Shown here one piece after another: positions 14,128-16,236 of a stretch of DNA of 16,236 nucleotides (position 1 is the first letter of the stretch; each line of letters opens with the position of its first letter). This stretch comes from Flavobacteriales bacterium. GTDB lineage: Bacteria > Bacteroidota > Bacteroidia > Flavobacteriales > Crocinitomicaceae. Position numbers and translations under genes: made by a program. The notes below the pieces were generated by a model. It saw nothing but the letters and a program-made list of their open reading frames with translations. It ran no database searches and was not told the DNA's origin. The stretch lies in contig CANCEQ010000051.1 of NCBI GenBank assembly GCA_947375085.1, positions 1-16,236 on the forward strand, written 5' to 3'.

Positions 14128-14201
14128 ATGTTTAATTTTTGATCTTGAAATTTGGATGATTGATGAACTTAATCAAACATTAAACATCCAAAATCAAAAA
14201 T
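14128..14201. repeat. Nested inverted repeats between purL and DUF4290
   Basis: The 85-bp spacer holds three perfect pairs: ATGTTTAAT (14128-14136) with ATTAAACAT (14179-14187); TTTGGATG (14151-14158) with CATCCAAA (14185-14192); and ATTTTTGAT (14135-14143) with ATCAAAAAT (14193-14201). The first and second pairs share bases, so they would be alternative folds. The second and third can stack in one long AT-rich stem. No GC-rich stem with a T run is seen. It may be a mobile-repeat remnant, a weak attenuator or an mRNA-processing structure. Confidence 0.5.
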
Positions 14202-14205
14202 CAAG

Positions 14206-16236
14206 CTATGCTTCTAATTTCTTTCCTAATGCATTGTTGAACAATTCTTTCGCTTCAGCTATGAAACCAAAATGTTCATCATCTACCATTAATTTACCTT
14301 TTGTAACATGACCAAGTAAAGTAAAGTTTACATTTGAACCCATCATGAATTCGATAAATTCTTCTTCCGTATCTTCACTTACAGTTACTACTACTCTACC
14401 TTGGCCTTCACCAAATAAGAAAGCATCTTCTCTAATTTCAGCATCTGTTACGATATCGAAACCTAAATCTCTTGGCATCGCCATTTCAGTTAATGAAATG
14501 AATAAACCGCCATCAGCAACATCGTGAGCAGCATTGATCAATTCATTTTTAATTAACCCTTTTACAGTATCTTGAACAGCATATTCTTTTTCTAAATCAA
14601 AGAAAGGTGCTGGAGAAGCTTTAATTCCGTGGAAAGAAGCTAAATATTCAGAAGAAGAAATATCATCGTGTGATTCTCCAATAATGAAAATTAAATCCCC
14701 TTTTTGTTTAAAGTCTAAAGACATTGCTCTGCTTTTATCCTCTAAAATTCCAATCATACCAATAGTTGGTGTAGGGAATACAGGTGTTTCAACTCCATTT
14801 GTAGAAGTTTGATTGTAGAAAGATACGTTTCCACCAGTTACCGGAGTCTCAAATTTCAAACAAGCTGCTGACATACCTTTAATCGCACCAACAAATTGCC
14901 AGTATGATTCTGGATTATAAGGATTTCCGAAATTCAAACAGTTTGTGATAGCACTTGGAATACCTCCTGAACATACAATATTTCTAGCTGCTTCTGAAAC
15001 TGCAATCATTGTACCTATTTCAGGATCAGCATTTACATATCTTGAATTACAATCAACTGTCATTGCGATTGCTTTGTCAGTTCCTTTTACATTAACAATT
15101 GCAGCGTCAGATGGACGATTCGTTGTCATATTTTTTGTTCCAACCATTGAGTCATATTGTTCATATACCCAACGTTTAGAAGCTATATTTGGATGTTGCA
15201 ACAAGAAGAAAGCAACTTCTTTTAAATCTTCAGGTTGTTGAACATCTTCAATTTTGAATTTTTTAAACTCTTGGTAATAAGCTGGTTCAGAATACTCTCT
15301 TTGATATTGAGGAGCTCCACCACCTAAAACCAATGATTCAGCAGGAACATCTCCTACTAACTCACCTTTCATGAAATAACGAACTTGAGTAGAATCAGTA
15401 ACAACACCGATTTCTTCAGCATGTAAATCCCATTTATCAAAAATAGATTTAACCACTTCTTCTTCTCCTTTTTTCACAACCACTAACATACGTTCTTGTG
15501 ACTCAGAAAGAAGAATTTCATATGGCAACATATTTTCTTGACGAGTTGGAACTTTATCCAAATGAATATCCATTCCTACATTACCACCAGCACTCATTTC
15601 ACAAGAAGAACAAGTAATACCTGCTGCTCCCATGTCTTGCATACCAACAACTGCATCCGTATTTAAAAGCTCCATCGTCGCTTCTAAAAGTAATTTCTCC
15701 ATGAATGGGTCACCTACTTGTACAGATGGCAAATCGTCTGCTGACTCTTCAGTCATATCTTTTGAAGCAAATGCTGCTCCAGCAATTCCGTCTTTACCTG
15801 TTGCAGAACCAACGATGAAAACTGGATTACCTGGACCTTTAGCTTTTGCAGAAATAATTTTTTTAGCATCCATTACACCTGCTGAAAAAGCATTTACTAA
15901 AGGATTTGTATTATATGATTCATCAAAGAAAACTTCACCTCCAACAATCGGAATACCAAAAGCATTACCATAATCTCCAATACCTTTAACAACACCTTTT
16001 ACCAACCATTTAGTACGGTCTAATTCGATATTACCAAAACGTAATGAATTTAATTGTGCAACAGGTCTTGCTCCCATTGTAAAGATATCTCTATTGATTC
16101 CTCCAACTCCTGTAGCTGCACCTTGATAAGGCTCTAAAGCACTTGGATGATTATGTGATTCGATTTTAAAAACACATCCTAATCCACCACCAATATCAAC
16201 CATACCAGCATTTTCTTCACCTGCTTTTACTAACAT
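14206..16236 (-). CDS. purL: Phosphoribosylformylglycinamidine synthase PurL, 5' end outside window
   Basis: PurL is the ATP-dependent FGAM synthase of purine synthesis. 676 residues are visible. The first ones ([17 protein letters not shown], then [21 protein letters not shown]) belong to the ATP/FGAR-binding region that normally lies some tens of residues into the protein. The ATG at the edge is therefore internal and the true start lies beyond the window. Two AIRS-like repeats follow; the second contains [17 protein letters not shown] and [13 protein letters not shown]. The protein ends (GKKLEA) without a glutaminase domain, so it is the small PurL that needs PurQ and PurS as partners. Neither is in the window. 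The gene is followed by an 85-bp spacer rich in inverted repeats. Confidence 0.96.
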   Translation of the reverse strand: MLVKAGEENAGMVDIGGGLGCVFKIESHNHPSALEPYQGAATGVGGINRDIFTMGARPVAQLNSLRFGNIELDRTKWLVKGVVKGIGDYGNAFGIPIVGGEVFFDESYNTNPLVNAFSAGVMDAKKIISAKAKGPGNPVFIVGSATGKDGIAGAAFASKDMTEESADDLPSVQVGDPFMEKLLLEATMELLNTDAVVGMQDMGAAGITCSSCEMSAGGNVGMDIHLDKVPTRQENMLPYEILLSESQERMLVVVKKGEEEVVKSIFDKWDLHAEEIGVVTDSTQVRYFMKGELVGDVPAESLVLGGGAPQYQREYSEPAYYQEFKKFKIEDVQQPEDLKEVAFFLLQHPNIASKRWVYEQYDSMVGTKNMTTNRPSDAAIVNVKGTDKAIAMTVDCNSRYVNADPEIGTMIAVSEAARNIVCSGGIPSAITNCLNFGNPYNPESYWQFVGAIKGMSAACLKFETPVTGGNVSFYNQTSTNGVETPVFPTPTIGMIGILEDKSRAMSLDFKQKGDLIFIIGESHDDISSSEYLASFHGIKASPAPFFDLEKEYAVQDTVKGLIKNELINAAHDVADGGLFISLTEMAMPRDLGFDIVTDAEIREDAFLFGEGQGRVVVTVSEDTEEEFIEFMMGSNVNFTLLGHVTKGKLMVDDEHFGFIAEAKELFNNALGKKLEA

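Noticed and set aside
14945..15973. Plus-strand open frames antisense to purL (about 60-113 codons)
   Set aside because: They lie wholly within the clearly coding purL on the opposite strand, have no family features and arise from its codon composition.

Overview
The window looks like chromosomal DNA of a member of the Bacteroidota, most likely order Flavobacteriales. The evidence is strongly AT-rich DNA, a DUF4290-murA gene pair, a SusC/HmuR-class TonB receptor next to a small lipoprotein, a -7 element of the TAnnTTTG type before the carotenoid genes, and few Shine-Dalgarno sequences. The genus cannot be named from this sequence. No tRNA, rRNA, CRISPR array, transposase or phage gene was seen.

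Layout. Positions 1-5444 lie on the minus strand. In transcription order they hold grpE and dnaJ (a heat-shock operon closed by a clear intrinsic terminator), then a CPBP-family membrane protease, a TonB-dependent receptor, a small lipoprotein and the start of cinA. The protease, receptor and lipoprotein genes are 1 bp apart or overlapping. A divergent 240-bp region (5445-5684) separates grpE from a plus-strand carotenoid operon (5685-11089): crtB, a cruF-like gene, crtZ, a fused crtYcd-type lycopene cyclase, a MerR/B12-binding regulator, crtI and a DUF2141 gene. Five of the six junctions overlap or have a gap of 5 bp or less, and crtB-cruF has 13 bp. Positions 11136-16236 return to the minus strand with purL (5' end outside the window), DUF4290, murA, a TlpA-like thioredoxin and a DUF2007/zinc-ribbon membrane protein.

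How the genes work together. CrtB and CrtI make and desaturate phytoene, the CrtYcd-type protein cyclises, CrtZ hydroxylates beta-rings, and the CruF-like protein would hydrate an uncyclised end. This fits zeaxanthin and/or a monocyclic 1'-hydroxy carotenoid of the saproxanthin/myxol type. A GGPP synthase (crtE) and a CrtD desaturase are not in the window and must be elsewhere. The regulator has the W-x9-EH and ExHxxG signatures of CarH/LitR adenosylcobalamin photoreceptors, so the operon is probably derepressed by light. An inverted repeat, TTGTTTAA-N16-TTAAACAA, just upstream of the crtB -7 element is a plausible operator.

Most notable points: the B12 photoreceptor gene inside the pigment operon with its candidate operator; an unusual grpE leader with a sigma-54-like element, a TGTCA repeat cluster, and an inverted repeat whose loop is AAGGAGG; a DnaJ with only two of four zinc motifs; and a MurA with Asp in place of the fosfomycin-target Cys. 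None of these proves a wholly new system. The least explained parts are the grpE leader and the extracytoplasmic DUF2141 protein coupled to crtI.
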